A stretch of DNA of 64,000 nt from Ophiostoma sp. CBS 140.51 (Eukaryota; Ascomycota; Sordariomycetes; Ophiostomatales; Ophiostomataceae): positions 1 through 64,000 of the forward strand of contig JANSLP010000062.1 of assembly GCA_029298735.1 (NCBI GenBank). Reading direction: 5' to 3'. This document shows positions 21,901-32,780 of this stretch, one piece after another. Both the position numbers and the translations under genes were made by a program. The notes under the pieces were generated by a model. It ran no database searches and was not told where the DNA came from. It was given only the letters and a program-made list of their open reading frames with translations. The number at the start of each line of letters is the position of its first letter. Within the stretch, counting starts at the first letter, position 1.

Positions 21901-24900
21901 CTTCCTTCACAACCATGGTACCCGAGCGTCTAACTGAGTTTGGTCGACGGCTCGTCCTCTCTGTGCTCCGTGCACGCGTGCATCTTTCTTGGCCATTTCT
22001 GGAGGAGAAATGATGGAGGATTTCAAATTCATCTGCTCTTTACAGAGGTTCATGAGAGAGATCAGACAATGATCGTTTTCTGGTCTTTGGTCGGCTTCGT
22101 CTTCTGGCTGCATGCCCAAGGTTTGACCGTTTTTGCGGAGCTTTTTTTTAGTGGTGGAGGAGCCTTCCGTGCTCCTCTTCCGCGCAGCAGCCGTTGGTCA
22201 CGATGTGCATCCACATATGCTTTGCTGTCAAGGTCGTATCTGCCTCGTCTTCCTTCTTTTTAAATATTCACTGTGCATATGTCATCTGCAAACGTGGACG
22301 TCAACTTCCTCAGTTGCATCGAGCCGCCCGTGGTGCATCCTGATGGCTTCTTCGTATTTTGAGATATCTCATGACGATCCTACGAGCGTATTTCATGCTT
22401 GAGACCTTTGTAGTCTGTGATACACTTTTAACATGGCATATCGTTGGAAGCATCCTTCCGTTACCAACGGTGCAACTAACAGCTTTTCTGCCATTCACCT
22501 TCGTTCTCTATTGTTTCTGCACCATCTTTTTCTTCAAGTCGACAAGACCCAACAGACACAACGCTAGAGCTCGTTAACCAAGCTCTCGGCCTTTTTCATT
22601 TTGTTCGTAATGTTTTTCGACATGTCTTTTCCTCTTCATTTTATTCATCGTTTTCTTCCCCATATTTCGCAGGCTCTCGCATAGTCCTTTTTGGTCACAA
22701 TCTCAGAGTACAGGCTCACTTCTGGTGATACCAGAAATATATTTCCCTCCCCATGCAATTAACTGAGAACCTTCCTGTCTAGTAAATATTTTATTTTGTG
22801 AGTGCGCCTCTCCTCTCCCTTCGAGCTTCTTTTAGAAATCGCCAGCCGCTTAGCGCCCAACCGCACTATTAAAGCTTTCCGGTAGCGCAAAAGTCAACAG
22901 TCGAGCCACTACCAACAGGCCCTTAAAAACTAAAAAAGCCGCCGTCGTCGATTCAATATCTCAACAACAGAAACAGAGAAAAACAGCTTCGACCACCCGC
23001 AATTGGGATGGTGGGGTGGATAACTGTCGCGGAGCAAGGGTATTAAAAGTGGGGAGCCACGCAGCGTTCGAACGTCTTCCTTCTTGTGAAGGAGGGTGGC
23101 AGGGGAAGAAGGCAGGTATGCTGCCAGGAAAGGGTGGGGCAGAAACGCCCTGAAAACTGAAGAAACGAGACAGTTTTAAGGTTGCAGGTCGGTCGTAGCT
23201 TCCAGTTTCGAGATAAAATGGCACACTTGCAGGCTGTTTGACACACACGCTGCAATATCCCCCTCATCTCGTCCCCTCCGCGCCTTCCTTTCTCTGTCTC
23301 TTGCCGCGCTCGCGATAGCAAAGAACTGAAAAAAGGAGACAGATCGAGAAAAAGGACGGAGCAGAGGACAGGCCACGGTCGTAGTTGCCTCGTGCAGAAA
23401 CAAGAGGCCAAGACCTTGAGGGAAGGAAGGGACGACTGTCATGCCTTCTTGTTTGCAAATCCAGGGCCACATGACATACTTCCCCCTTTCCAGATGCTCG
23501 GTAGTTTCTTGTCTTGTCTCCCAACTCGCCTCATTTTTGCATAGATCGACATCGAACATCACCCATTCCGACAGCCCTTTGTCATTGTATCTTCCACAGC
23601 AAGCCTTGTCAGGGAAAGGCGCGATGGGGAGATGCAGGCATCCAGAAGGCAAGGACGAAGAACCGATCTCAGACCCGCCCCAAATTAAGCAACACGATAC
23701 CCTAATTATTTTGACAGGCAGTGACAAAATGACAAGCAGACGAAGAGAAAAAAGAGCAAAAAGGTGTGGACCCACAGATTTTCCATTTGCCTGTTGTTTC
23801 ACTCTGTGCGGGTGCCATTAATTTGAATTAAGTTTTTATTTTATTTTGTGCCTCTTCGACATGTTGCTTCGATAAGTCGATCTACGCTAATGCAAAGGCA
23901 AACACTGAGGGCAAGCCCACAAACGCAATGTCAGATATACGATTGTCGAGCAGCAGCCACCAGAGAGACACGAGGGGCCTGTCCTCGTCTGGCCCTGTTG
24001 CAGCGCGGGCATGCCCTTCGACGTTTGACAGGAGAGTCCACAGGATGACTACTTGCAGGGTTACTTGGATATACCCTCTCGGTTCTTAACAGGGCAACAA
24101 CAAGGGCAAAGTACGACAAAGTGACTGCCATGAAGGTTTTGAAGCAATATTACGCCGTGATCGACATTATGATAATACGCCATGAGAGAGGAGAATGTTG
24201 CAGAGGATTCGGTGGAGAGAGAAAAGACACCGGGATCAAGCAGATGGCCAACAAATCTCGAAAGAAGTATCCAAAAGAGGGAACAAAATGACGTTCGGCG
24301 AGGGAGCGGAACAATGGCCACAACAAAAGTCTAAAGGTCGAGAACGAGCACCATGCTCCCTTTAGCATCTGACCGCATCTTCCATCTTCCATTGCGATGT
24401 AAAAGTACTTGCAGGAACTGAAGCGCGTGCCGGCAGCACAGACAAGGGAACGGGCGGGCCATTTCTGGTCACCGACAAGCCGCACATAAAAGAGGGTGTC
24501 GAGAAAGGTACGGAGTGTGCCGCTTTGTGATCCTCAAGTCACTTTCACTTTTTTTCTCTCGTCTCCCTTTAGTCTTCACGTTCTCTTTTCTTTCTCAACG
24601 ACACAGAGTCAAAAGAACATTACCATCCTTGAAAACAGTCGTCAGCCTTAACTTACGACGTCTGCTGCACGTCAAGTCCATCCTTCTTCCTCGTGTTCTT
24701 TTTCTCTCGTCAACTCTTCAATCGCAACGGCCACCCCACCTCCACGAATAAATCACAAGAAAAAAAGCAGAAAAAAGGGCTGGGCTCCACTTCGACTCCA
24801 ACCGCCTCGTTTGTTGCCCGCGTCGTCGATCACACCCCCCTTGACGTTGGCGTTGGCCGCCCCGAATGGGCGCTATTTGAGGGGCGGAACAAGCACCGCT

Positions 24901-25897
24901 CACACCACACAAGCAAACTGGGGGACCTATCTGTGTTTTGTGTGGCTGCTTTCTGTGGTCTTTTTCGAAGCTCCGTCGTTCAGATATCAGCCATCCCACA
25001 CCCCCCTTTCTACCTGCCATCCGTCTTTCTTCCTTCATCTTTTTCTCAACGACTGAAGAGACAGCCGGTCCGGCAGGCAATCTCAAATATCAGAAAGCCA
25101 CATAAGAAAGGGGTATCAGCAACCTCCTCCAGTCGGCATAGTTTTCTGGTACAAGTTCAGGAGCCGCCCGGCATCTTCTGTCTGCTTGTCCATCCCGCTC
25201 TGCATTCGTCCCACGTCTCTTGACCATCCTCGGACACCTTCATATCGCCCTACCCCTCTCACTAGATTATTCGACTCGACACTCGCCGTCTCGTCTTTTC
25301 ATCCTTACTCGATTCTTGACTTCACTCGGCTTCCAACCTCCAGCTTCCATACTCGATACGCCTCGTCTCCCACTGCCCATTCAACGGCCGTCATGTAGTG
25401 TTACCACAAACGGCGGACCCCCAAGCCTCTCCTCTCATCTTTTGTCTCGTCCAACCCTTCGCACACAGTCTGGGTGGGTTACACCTAATTTCAACTTTCC
25501 GGCCGTCTACATTGACCGTCTCGCCCGTCGCCCGGCCTGCGCCCGCAGTGTCTCTTTTTTTTTCGCCCTATCTCTCCAGGTTTCCTCAGTCCGGCCTTGG
25601 CCCAATCTATCCACGGATTTGTACCTATTGAAGATTCCCATGCTTGGACTCTTTCCCATCATGCTTGCATCCGCACGATATCTCAACATCACGCATCCCC
25701 TTTATATCACAACAACTTTTTCTACCAGCAAACATTTCTTCTCGTCTTGAAGTTATGCACACAAATTGACGTGTGCAATATTTTATATCATTTATTCCTC
25801 CATATATATTTTGCTTCCCGGATTTCTTGGTTTCCTCTGTATTCCTAACCCACGATTTTAACGACGCCCATACGCCATCGCGCGTACTCCCTTCGCC
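18997..25897. other. 6.9 kb gene-poor region upstream of the fusion gene
   Basis: Many open frames exist on both strands (for example 23176-23802 minus and 24693-25223 plus). None has a recognisable domain, a consistent splice structure or high-expression codon bias. The composition is patchy, with T/C-rich blocks alternating with purine-rich ones. The last 700 bases (about 25180-25897) are strongly pyrimidine-rich on the plus strand and look like the core promoter and leader of the gene starting at 25898. No tRNA, 5S rRNA or transposon was recognised. Confidence 0.5.
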
Positions 25898-28800
25898 ATG
25901 CCTCCCACGTTACCCATCGACCTCGCCAACTTCCCGGCGTTACAAACAAGGAAGGCTCTCTTGATTCTCGACTTGCAAAATGAGTTTTTGTCACCCAGCG
26001 GCACTTTGCCCGTGACAACACCTAACGGCTACGTGGAACGTACTCTTAAAATCGCCAAAGCGTTTCGCGAGTCTGGGTCCGGTGATGTCTTTTGGATTCG
26101 CAGCCAGTTCGACTCGCACCGGCCAACGGAAAATGCACAAATCATCACCTCTGCCAGCTCCAGTATCGCCAGTCCCAGACAGAGCACCACATGTGGCCGC
26201 CGGCGAGAGTCCGAGCCAACCGCAGAGGATCCGGATGCCGACCCTGAGGCTTTCCTGAGCATAGGCGGCGCGACACCCCAGGACAAGCAAAAACAGCAGC
26301 AGCAGCGCAGCCAATGCCTTCTTCCCGGCAGCCACGGCAGCGAACTCGCACAACAAGTGGCTTCCGTCGTCAACGCCCGCCAAGATCTCGTCATCGCCAA
26401 GTCACACTATTCAGCATTTGAGTCCACACAGCTTCTTATGCGTCTGCGCACCCGCTTCGTCACCGAGCTCTACATCTGTGGCGCTCTCACCAACATCAGC
26501 ATCCACGCCACGGCACTTGACGCCGCACGCCATGGCCTTACTCTCACCATTATCGAAGATTGCTGCGGCTACCGCGATGTGGCCCGGCACAGCGACGCCA
26601 TCAGCAGTTTAGTTCAGCTCACCGGATGCGACACGTTGTCGGCAGATCACGTCCTCGAGGGCCTCACATCCCAGTCGTCCGATGCGAAGCCGGCGGGTAA
26701 CGATTTCGCTGCAGCTATTGCCGCCATCACTGCGGCCAGCAACGGGCCGCCCCGAGTACGGCGACCAACCAAACAGGCGTCATCGGGGCCCGTTGCGGTC
26801 GGCGCTGGTGGTGGAACCAGCGGCGGTATACCCGTACGTACTAAAACTCAAACTCCAGAGCCCAGGAAAGATGACAAGCAGAGCGACGTCCGCACTCGGT
26901 CCGCTCCATCTTCCCATGAGAATTCGGGACTAAGTCGTTTGTCTCCTACAGCTACTGAAAATGTCCCCAAACCCGAACCGGAGACGACACGGCCGCTACA
27001 GCCCGTGGTAGCGAATGACGCCGCCACGCCGACGACAACAGCGGCGTCTGAAACAACAACAAAAATAACAGCAACAAAATCGGTCGCAACGACAATTACT
27101 GATATTGCTGCCACTACCACGGCTCCTCCCGTCGTTACTGGCTCCAAGTCTGTCGTGGGTGCAGGCGCTGCCACTGTCAGCACGGCTTCTTCAGCCCCTG
27201 CATCGATTGCTGCGGCCAAGCCGACTAGCACAAGGCAGACAACCCCCGCACCCATTGAGCCACTGACAATCGACGCGGGCGAGATCTCCGCCGATGAGGA
27301 TGCTGGCAACAACGATGATTCGGATGACTCATTTAAGCTGGTGATCCCGTCGCGACACGAGAAACTTCTGGAATATTCTCGGTTGCGGTCGACACGAAAT
27401 GCGAATGCCTTGAAGAAGCGACTCGAAGAGGGCACAAAAGAGAGCGCATCTGCTGCATCCGGTGCCTCTGCAGTGCCCTCTCGAGTTGAACAGACAAGAG
27501 TCAGAAGATCGCCTGCGACATCATCTAGTCGTGCTACCGAGACTCGCTCCAGCAATTCAGCACCTATCGCTTCAAAAACAATGTCCACTAGCACTTCACC
27601 AAAACCTGCTAAGGAGGCAAGTCCCGTCAGTGAGGCGGACACTTCTGCCAAGGTATCGTCGTCACCAGTTGAAGAAACTGTCAAGCCAAAGAAGGACGCA
27701 TCGGCAAAGACACCGGCCAAGCCCACTGAGAAGGACGACAAAGATGTCTCTAAACCAGACGAGCAGCCAGAAACCGAGTCCGACTCGGAAGACGCCGATG
27801 CGAAGCTTGTGCCAGTGGATGTGACTAAAAAGCCATCTGCAACCGAGCCCATCTGTGCCGGCGACACGATCATCTATCATGATGTCCTGCCCCAGTCACT
27901 CGAGAAGGGCATCTATGAACGTCTTAAGGATGAGGTGCAGTGGCTGCGCATGTCCCATCAGGGCGGCGAGGTGCCACGCTTGGTCTGTGTGCAGGGCCAG
28001 GTCGACGAGGACGGCAGCATCCCAATCTACCGTCATCCAGCCGACGAGTCGCCACCACTGGAAGCTTTCACGCCAACGGTTGTCCAGATCAAGAGTGAGG
28101 TCGAGAAGATTGTGGGCCATCCACTGAACCACGTTTTGATCCAACTGTACCGCACCGGCAACGATTACATTTCGGAGCATAGTGACAAGACACTGGACAT
28201 TGTCCCCGGATCGTACGTCTGCAACATGAGTCTCGGCGCCGAACGCACGATGATCTTCCGCACGAAGCGAGTGGATAAGGACCCCTCCCGTAAAGAAGAG
28301 TCATCGAGCACTACAGATCCCACCGACAGCAAAGCGACTGATAGCAAAGCAGCCGACCGCAAGCCAGCTGCCACGCCAGACTCGACCAAGCGCCAGAGCT
28401 GCCGTGTGCAGCTGCCACACAACTCTCTTTGCCGTATGGGCCTGCAGACAAATATGCAGTGGCTGCACGCCATCCGCCAGGACAAGCGCATCAAGCGCGA
28501 AAAGACACCCGCTGAGCTGGCTTATGGTGGCGGTCGTATCAGCCTGACGTTCCGCCAGATTGGCACGTTCCTGAACCGCGACCAGACACTGATTTGGGGC
28601 CAGGGTGCTGTTGGCAAGACGCGCAAGGAGGCCCGTTCCGTGGTTAATGGCCAGTCGGACGAGGCGATCCGTATGCTGCAGGCGTTTGGTACCGAGAACC
28701 ACAGCTCCGTGTTTGACTGGAACAAACACTACGGCAAGGGCTTTGACGTGCTGCATATGAGCAGCTCACCACGCTTCTTTGCCAGTGTCGACCCTGTCGT

Positions 28801-29476
28801 CAACATGACGGTGCAGCTGCTGCTTGCCGAGCTTGGTATCAACTATGCCAGGGGCAGTATGGCCGCAGCAGTTGAGAAGAAGGATGCCACAGCAACAACA
28901 TCATCTGATGTAGCTGAGATGGTAACTCCAGTCTCGTCTCTCGACGTCCCAGTCCGCCTTGTAGACAACGACCGTGACAGATCGACGGTTCATGGCGTTC
29001 TGGCCATCCTGCTCTACTTGGACTCGATGTATGCACCACCGCCCAAGGGAAGGTCAGCTCACCGTCACTTGGAGGCAGCTCGCAAGTTCACGCGTCTGCA
29101 GCAGGCTTTGCTTCTCCAGGACAAGTGGAGGAGCACGCCAAAGACGGTCCAGACTGACGAAGCGTCTACGTCGGGCGCTACTTCAGCCTTCTCTCTAAGA
29201 CCACTCAAATGTGAGTTGGCAGTCTGGGATGGCTACGTCTCTGTAAAGACTGGGCCGACTGATGTGAGCGACGAGTTCATCGCTGGCGGCACGACACCAT
29301 CTGTGGCAGACTTTGCTCTCTGGCCAGTGCTGCACAGCATGGAGCTCGCCGCTGGTAGCCAGGATGCCCTCGAAGCTGAGCTGAAGCGCCTGGGTGTACC
29401 CGGCCTGGCCAAGTATTATACGCTGTTCAAGGCCAGAGAGTGTGTCGAGAAGGTTCTCAAGGCAGGAGACAAGTGA
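25898..29476 (+). CDS. Isochorismatase-like / AlkB-like dioxygenase / GST-like fusion protein
   Basis: One uninterrupted frame of 1192 residues. Residues about 15-255 are an isochorismatase/cysteine-hydrolase fold: Asp25 (LLILDLQNEF) and Lys168 (IAKSHYSAF) of the catalytic triad are present, but the usual Cys position in GALTNISIHATALDAARHG is Ser201. Residues about 260-650 are low-complexity Ser/Thr/Ala/Lys-rich linker. About 655-895 is AlkB-like: His761 and Asp763 (EHSDKTLD), His857 (MQWLHAI), and Arg880/886 (GGGRISLTFR), so iron and 2OG ligands are intact. The C-terminal third resembles a GST fold (NMTVQLLLAELGINYARG, then SVADFALWPVLHSMELA). AlkB-type enzymes demethylate nucleic acids or proteins; the role of the hydrolase-like domain, which lacks the nucleophile, is unknown. 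No introns are evident. Confidence 0.85.
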   Translation: MPPTLPIDLANFPALQTRKALLILDLQNEFLSPSGTLPVTTPNGYVERTLKIAKAFRESGSGDVFWIRSQFDSHRPTENAQIITSASSSIASPRQSTTCGRRRESEPTAEDPDADPEAFLSIGGATPQDKQKQQQQRSQCLLPGSHGSELAQQVASVVNARQDLVIAKSHYSAFESTQLLMRLRTRFVTELYICGALTNISIHATALDAARHGLTLTIIEDCCGYRDVARHSDAISSLVQLTGCDTLSADHVLEGLTSQSSDAKPAGNDFAAAIAAITAASNGPPRVRRPTKQASSGPVAVGAGGGTSGGIPVRTKTQTPEPRKDDKQSDVRTRSAPSSHENSGLSRLSPTATENVPKPEPETTRPLQPVVANDAATPTTTAASETTTKITATKSVATTITDIAATTTAPPVVTGSKSVVGAGAATVSTASSAPASIAAAKPTSTRQTTPAPIEPLTIDAGEISADEDAGNNDDSDDSFKLVIPSRHEKLLEYSRLRSTRNANALKKRLEEGTKESASAASGASAVPSRVEQTRVRRSPATSSSRATETRSSNSAPIASKTMSTSTSPKPAKEASPVSEADTSAKVSSSPVEETVKPKKDASAKTPAKPTEKDDKDVSKPDEQPETESDSEDADAKLVPVDVTKKPSATEPICAGDTIIYHDVLPQSLEKGIYERLKDEVQWLRMSHQGGEVPRLVCVQGQVDEDGSIPIYRHPADESPPLEAFTPTVVQIKSEVEKIVGHPLNHVLIQLYRTGNDYISEHSDKTLDIVPGSYVCNMSLGAERTMIFRTKRVDKDPSRKEESSSTTDPTDSKATDSKAADRKPAATPDSTKRQSCRVQLPHNSLCRMGLQTNMQWLHAIRQDKRIKREKTPAELAYGGGRISLTFRQIGTFLNRDQTLIWGQGAVGKTRKEARSVVNGQSDEAIRMLQAFGTENHSSVFDWNKHYGKGFDVLHMSSSPRFFASVDPVVNMTVQLLLAELGINYARGSMAAAVEKKDATATTSSDVAEMVTPVSSLDVPVRLVDNDRDRSTVHGVLAILLYLDSMYAPPPKGRSAHRHLEAARKFTRLQQALLLQDKWRSTPKTVQTDEASTSGATSAFSLRPLKCELAVWDGYVSVKTGPTDVSDEFIAGGTTPSVADFALWPVLHSMELAAGSQDALEAELKRLGVPGLAKYYTLFKARECVEKVLKAGDK

Positions 29477-29814
29477 GCTTTTCGTAGCTATTGTCAATAC
29501 TGCACGCGGATTTTGCATTGTTTTTCGCCATATCCATATATGAATTTTCACATTGCCAAGTATATCATTGAAGTATTTAAGCATATTGTTAAGAGTTTGG
29601 AGGGAACCCGTACAAATAATTTAAGTCATGATCACCAATATTAAATTTTGTACGACGTGAAATTATTATTTAGCATACGCCGTCTTTTTCGTTTTTAATG
29701 AAACAGTAATTACTAAATAAAATACACAAGCAAGATCAATTTCATAAAATAGATATTGTACAATCATTACCCAGTCCCTAAATACAAAAGTCTCAACAAA
29801 GACAGACTTGGTCA
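29477..29814. other. AT-rich convergent intergenic
   Basis: 3' regions of two convergent genes. It is markedly AT-rich from 29560 to 29790. No gene was seen. Confidence 0.6.
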
Positions 29815-30931
29815 TCATGTTGAAGTTCCCGCTTCATCTTCTTGTTCTTCTTGATCATGTAATACTGGTGCTGCTGTTGATCTGGCCAACTGGAAGTTGA
29901 AGCTGCCCCATGGAGAGCTTGCTACCCACGTAACAGGTTCCAACTCAGTTGTTTCTTCCCCTTTCTGCTTTTCAGCAGTGGCAACTTCTTCATTGACGTC
30001 GCTTTGATTCAGATTCAGATCCTGTAAAAGTTCCAGCAGCTGATCCTGCCGCTCTTTGTGAGCTTCGAACGGATCTTGTTCTTGACGATAAACTCGGAGC
30101 CAGCCGTAGGATCCTGTAACGAGTGCAGCGCCCACGCCATGACTGAGCGTATTGTTGTTGTCGGTGGTGCAAGCCGAAGAAGGGTTGCCTGCGACTCCTC
30201 CTCTACCGGCACCTCCTACAATGATGGTTCCCCACCATGGCCGGTCCCGACGTCGCTGGGCCCCGTACAATACGCGCTGTTCCGCTGCCGCCACCAGTTC
30301 AGCCAGTGGGACACGCCATCGTGAGTCGACCCGGAAAACATGGACATGTTGGAGGTCGTCTTCTGTGACGGGCGAGGCTAGAACCTCTGCTTCGGCCTCA
30401 TCGCTGGACGCCATCGGCTGCACACCAAGCATCTGCCGCACTTTGAAACGCGCTTCGGCATCGACGACGACCACAGTCTGCCTGCGCGGTGCGGCGACCA
30501 GTGTGGCCACCAGCAGATAGACCAGCGCCAGAGGCCTCTGTCCACTAACAACAAGTTCAGGCGCCCGTGTAGATCGAAAGTGGCGGGTGACGAGCTGCTG
30601 CAGAGCTGGGATGGGGAAAATGGGAAGGCGCAAAGGAGGCGCGGCAGCAGTGCTGTTCTTTACGGGCGAGCTTGCTTTTACAGCCCCGGAGTAGGCGGTG
30701 CCGGCATGCTGTGTTGCATCTCCAGTAGCTGCTAATGTTCTGGCATTTGCTTTCGCCCTTGCAACCGTCTCTGCACGGATGCGCTGGAGGACCTAGAAAG
30801 GTTGTTGGTATGTTGTATTTTACTAAAAAAGAACACATAAAACAACTTACATCTTCTAAGCTTGACTCTTCAATTTCACCTAGTATCCTTCGACCTACGA
30901 GTGCAGGTGAGGGTACAGCCGTGGAGGCCAT
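29815..30931 (-). CDS. Conserved protein, possibly an XRCC2/Rad51-paralog-like factor
   Basis: Two exons, 30931-30851 and 30792-29815 in transcript order, encode 352 residues. The frame is open upstream of the second exon only through TTG codons, so the ATG at 30931 is the likely start. Residues about 80-250 contain LVVSGQRPLALVYLLVATLV, then a hydrophobic strand TVVVVDAEARFKVRQML, LQHVHVFRVDS and WWGTIIVGG. This order of strands resembles RecA-fold Rad51 paralogs of the XRCC2 type, where a Walker A helix is followed by an Asp-containing strand and a HVHVFRP-like segment. The GKT of a real Walker A motif is absent. The C-terminus (ASSPWGSFNFQL) is also reminiscent of that family. The family call rests on pattern memory, so an unrelated fungal protein is possible. 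It is divergent from SOM1. Confidence 0.5.
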
Positions 30932-31214
30932 GGGCGCATTGTCATTGTGGTCGAATTTATGTGTGGATGGGAGGAGGTAAGTTGAGGTGTGGGTGACGTT
31001 TTGTTAGTGAAATCGTGGGTAAAGTGGGCGGGGTGGGGATTGGTCCCTCTATTCTCACAGCTTAGTTTTGGTGCGCACTTGAACTTCTCAAAACGTTCGA
31101 CATACAGACGTACCGCACTACTGCACAACTCACAACAACCGACGGCGCTCCTCCTCAATCCACACCGGACTACATAAATATCATCAATTCAGACTCGCAG
31201 AATTGCCGGTAGTC
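30932..31214. promoter_or_regulatory. Short divergent promoter (Rad51-like gene / SOM1)
   Basis: Only 283 bases separate the two start codons, so the genes must share promoter DNA. No clear TATA or known factor site stands out. Confidence 0.5.
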
Positions 31215-31796
31215 ATGACACCGCCCTGCTACACCTTCCCGGCGGCGGAGCTTACGGAGCGCGTCCAGCTCGACGTCCAAGGCCGGCAGCGCAAGATGCC
31301 GCCGGCCACAACAGCCCAACAGACAGACAAGAACGCGGCCGACGGAAATGGCAAGAGCACAAGTAGTAGCGGCGGCAACCGACACCAAGGCATCGACCTC
31401 GCCCGCGACTGCATGCTGCTATCACAAATGGTGCAGTACAGCTGTGCGGTGATGCATCCGGAGATGCGCGACAGCCCAGTACGATGCTGGCCAGTGCAGC
31501 GGATGTTCAGAAAGTAGGATCTATCTTCTCACGTTCCAAACTCATACCTACCACTTGCCGTCCCTTGCTAACTGCCCTACAGATGCCAGGACAAGCATGG
31601 GAGCTTCATGGTGGAGACGACGGCGTGGGAGGGAACTGACGCAAGCCGAAGCAGCAGCGCGGGCAGCATAGGAAGTGCGGTTACAGATGCAGGTACAGAT
31701 GCGGCAGCAGGACATTCACCAGCCTCTGGATCATCAGCTGCACCAACAGGAGCAGGGCCATCCCAACGACCCGAGACACTACGTGTGTTTGGGTGA
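31215..31796 (+). CDS. som1: Mitochondrial inner-membrane peptidase accessory protein Som1
   Basis: Two exons, 31215-31513 and 31583-31796, encode 170 residues. The conserved Som1 core is CMLLSQMVQYSCAVMHPE followed by VRCWPVQRMFRKCQDKHG and FMVETTAWEG, with four spaced Cys; the intron splits a Lys codon in RKC. Som1 associates with Imp1/Imp2 at the outer face of the inner mitochondrial membrane and is needed for maturation of some intermembrane-space proteins in yeast. The regions flanking the core (residues 20-65 and the Ser/Ala/Gly-rich tail after 120) are low-complexity and make this ortholog about twice the yeast length. The ATG at 31215 is the first in frame; an upstream TTG at 31203 is ignored. 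Confidence 0.8.
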
Positions 31797-32266
31797 CGGT
31801 AAGGGAGCAAGCGACGAGATGGAGAGATGTACGATATACCATGGATATACAGCATGAGAGCATACAGCAAGGCGTTATTGGTCGAGGGATTACCACTCAT
31901 TGGATAGATGTTATTACGGCTACGGCCATGCAAAAGCACACCTCTTTTTATCACGCCACATTGTCATGGCTGGCACATAAGTGTGACTCTGTTTGGTTGA
32001 TGATGTGTATTTTTTTGTCTATTTCCGCCTTCAATGCTTCACTACTACCCAGGAATTCCGCTCCCAGGTCACAAGAAACATTATAGTGTCCCAGTTTATG
32101 TACACATACACGGCATGCCAGCCGGTGGTGGGTGGTGGTGTTCGTGGAAGAAGACGGTCGTGTCTTCGTCCCGGCGTCACCTCACGCCGGCAGCAGCCTC
32201 TCCGTCGTCGTTCATCCGCTCGTCATCGCTCGCTCGCTCGTATCCAGACACATACGGGTGTCTGGT
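31797..32266. other. Convergent intergenic SOM1/COX9
   Basis: 3' regions of two convergent genes. A short hairpin-forming sequence, CCGGCGTCACCTCACGCCGG, lies near 32171. No gene was seen. Confidence 0.55.
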
Positions 32267-32780
32267 TTACTCTTGTGCCTTGGCGGCGCGCTCAGCCTCG
32301 AGCTTGATGTAGTAGTTGTCACGGGCGTTGGTGCGCGGCATGTGATAGCCGTACCAGAAGACGTTGCCCATAACGAAGCCGAGGCCGAGGCCGATGCTGA
32401 GGTCCGTGATCAGCGTGCGGCGGAGCATCTGTGCAGAAGGGCGACATGTTAGCATAAGGTCATTACGACGACGTGACCCGAGGTCAGTGGTCTAAGGTCC
32501 ATCTCGATATCAATCGCGTCTGCGTCATGATCCGGGTCCCCCGCAAGCAGGTCGTCCTCCGCGCTAGACAGCCATTGGAGCTTTTCAAGCGTCACAATCT
32601 CTCGAGAACGGCCTCAATTGGCACCCGGCTGTCCTGCATCGTCGTTGCCGGGGGTCGTTGCTTGCGTGGAGAACCGGGCCATCTCGGCAGATTTGGCGAA
32701 AAATCTCTCTCGCTATTTCGGGAGCGGGGATTGGAATTGAAGAAAAAAAGACGTACGCCGGTGATGGGCTTGACGGCCAT
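32267..32780 (-). CDS. cox9: Cytochrome c oxidase subunit VIIa (Cox9)
   Basis: Two exons, 32780-32757 and 32428-32267 in transcript order, encode 61 residues. The first exon supplies only eight residues, MAVKPITG, matching the N-terminus of yeast Cox9 (MTIAPITG). The second has one membrane helix (ITDLSIGLGLGFVMGNVFWYGY) and a charged matrix- or intermembrane-facing tail ending ERAAKAQE. Cox9 is a small single-pass subunit of respiratory complex IV. The 328-base intron is twice as long as the coding sequence. The gene is convergent with SOM1 and divergent from MRPL22, so it lies inside a three-gene run of mitochondrial functions. Confidence 0.9.

Noticed and set aside
23176..23802. 208-codon minus-strand frame in the 6.9 kb gap
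   Set aside because: No domain, no splice-consistent partner exons, composition like surrounding non-coding DNA.
26848..27873. Minus-strand 341-codon frame opposite the fusion-gene linker
   Set aside because: Low-complexity antisense of the Ser/Thr/Ala-rich linker.
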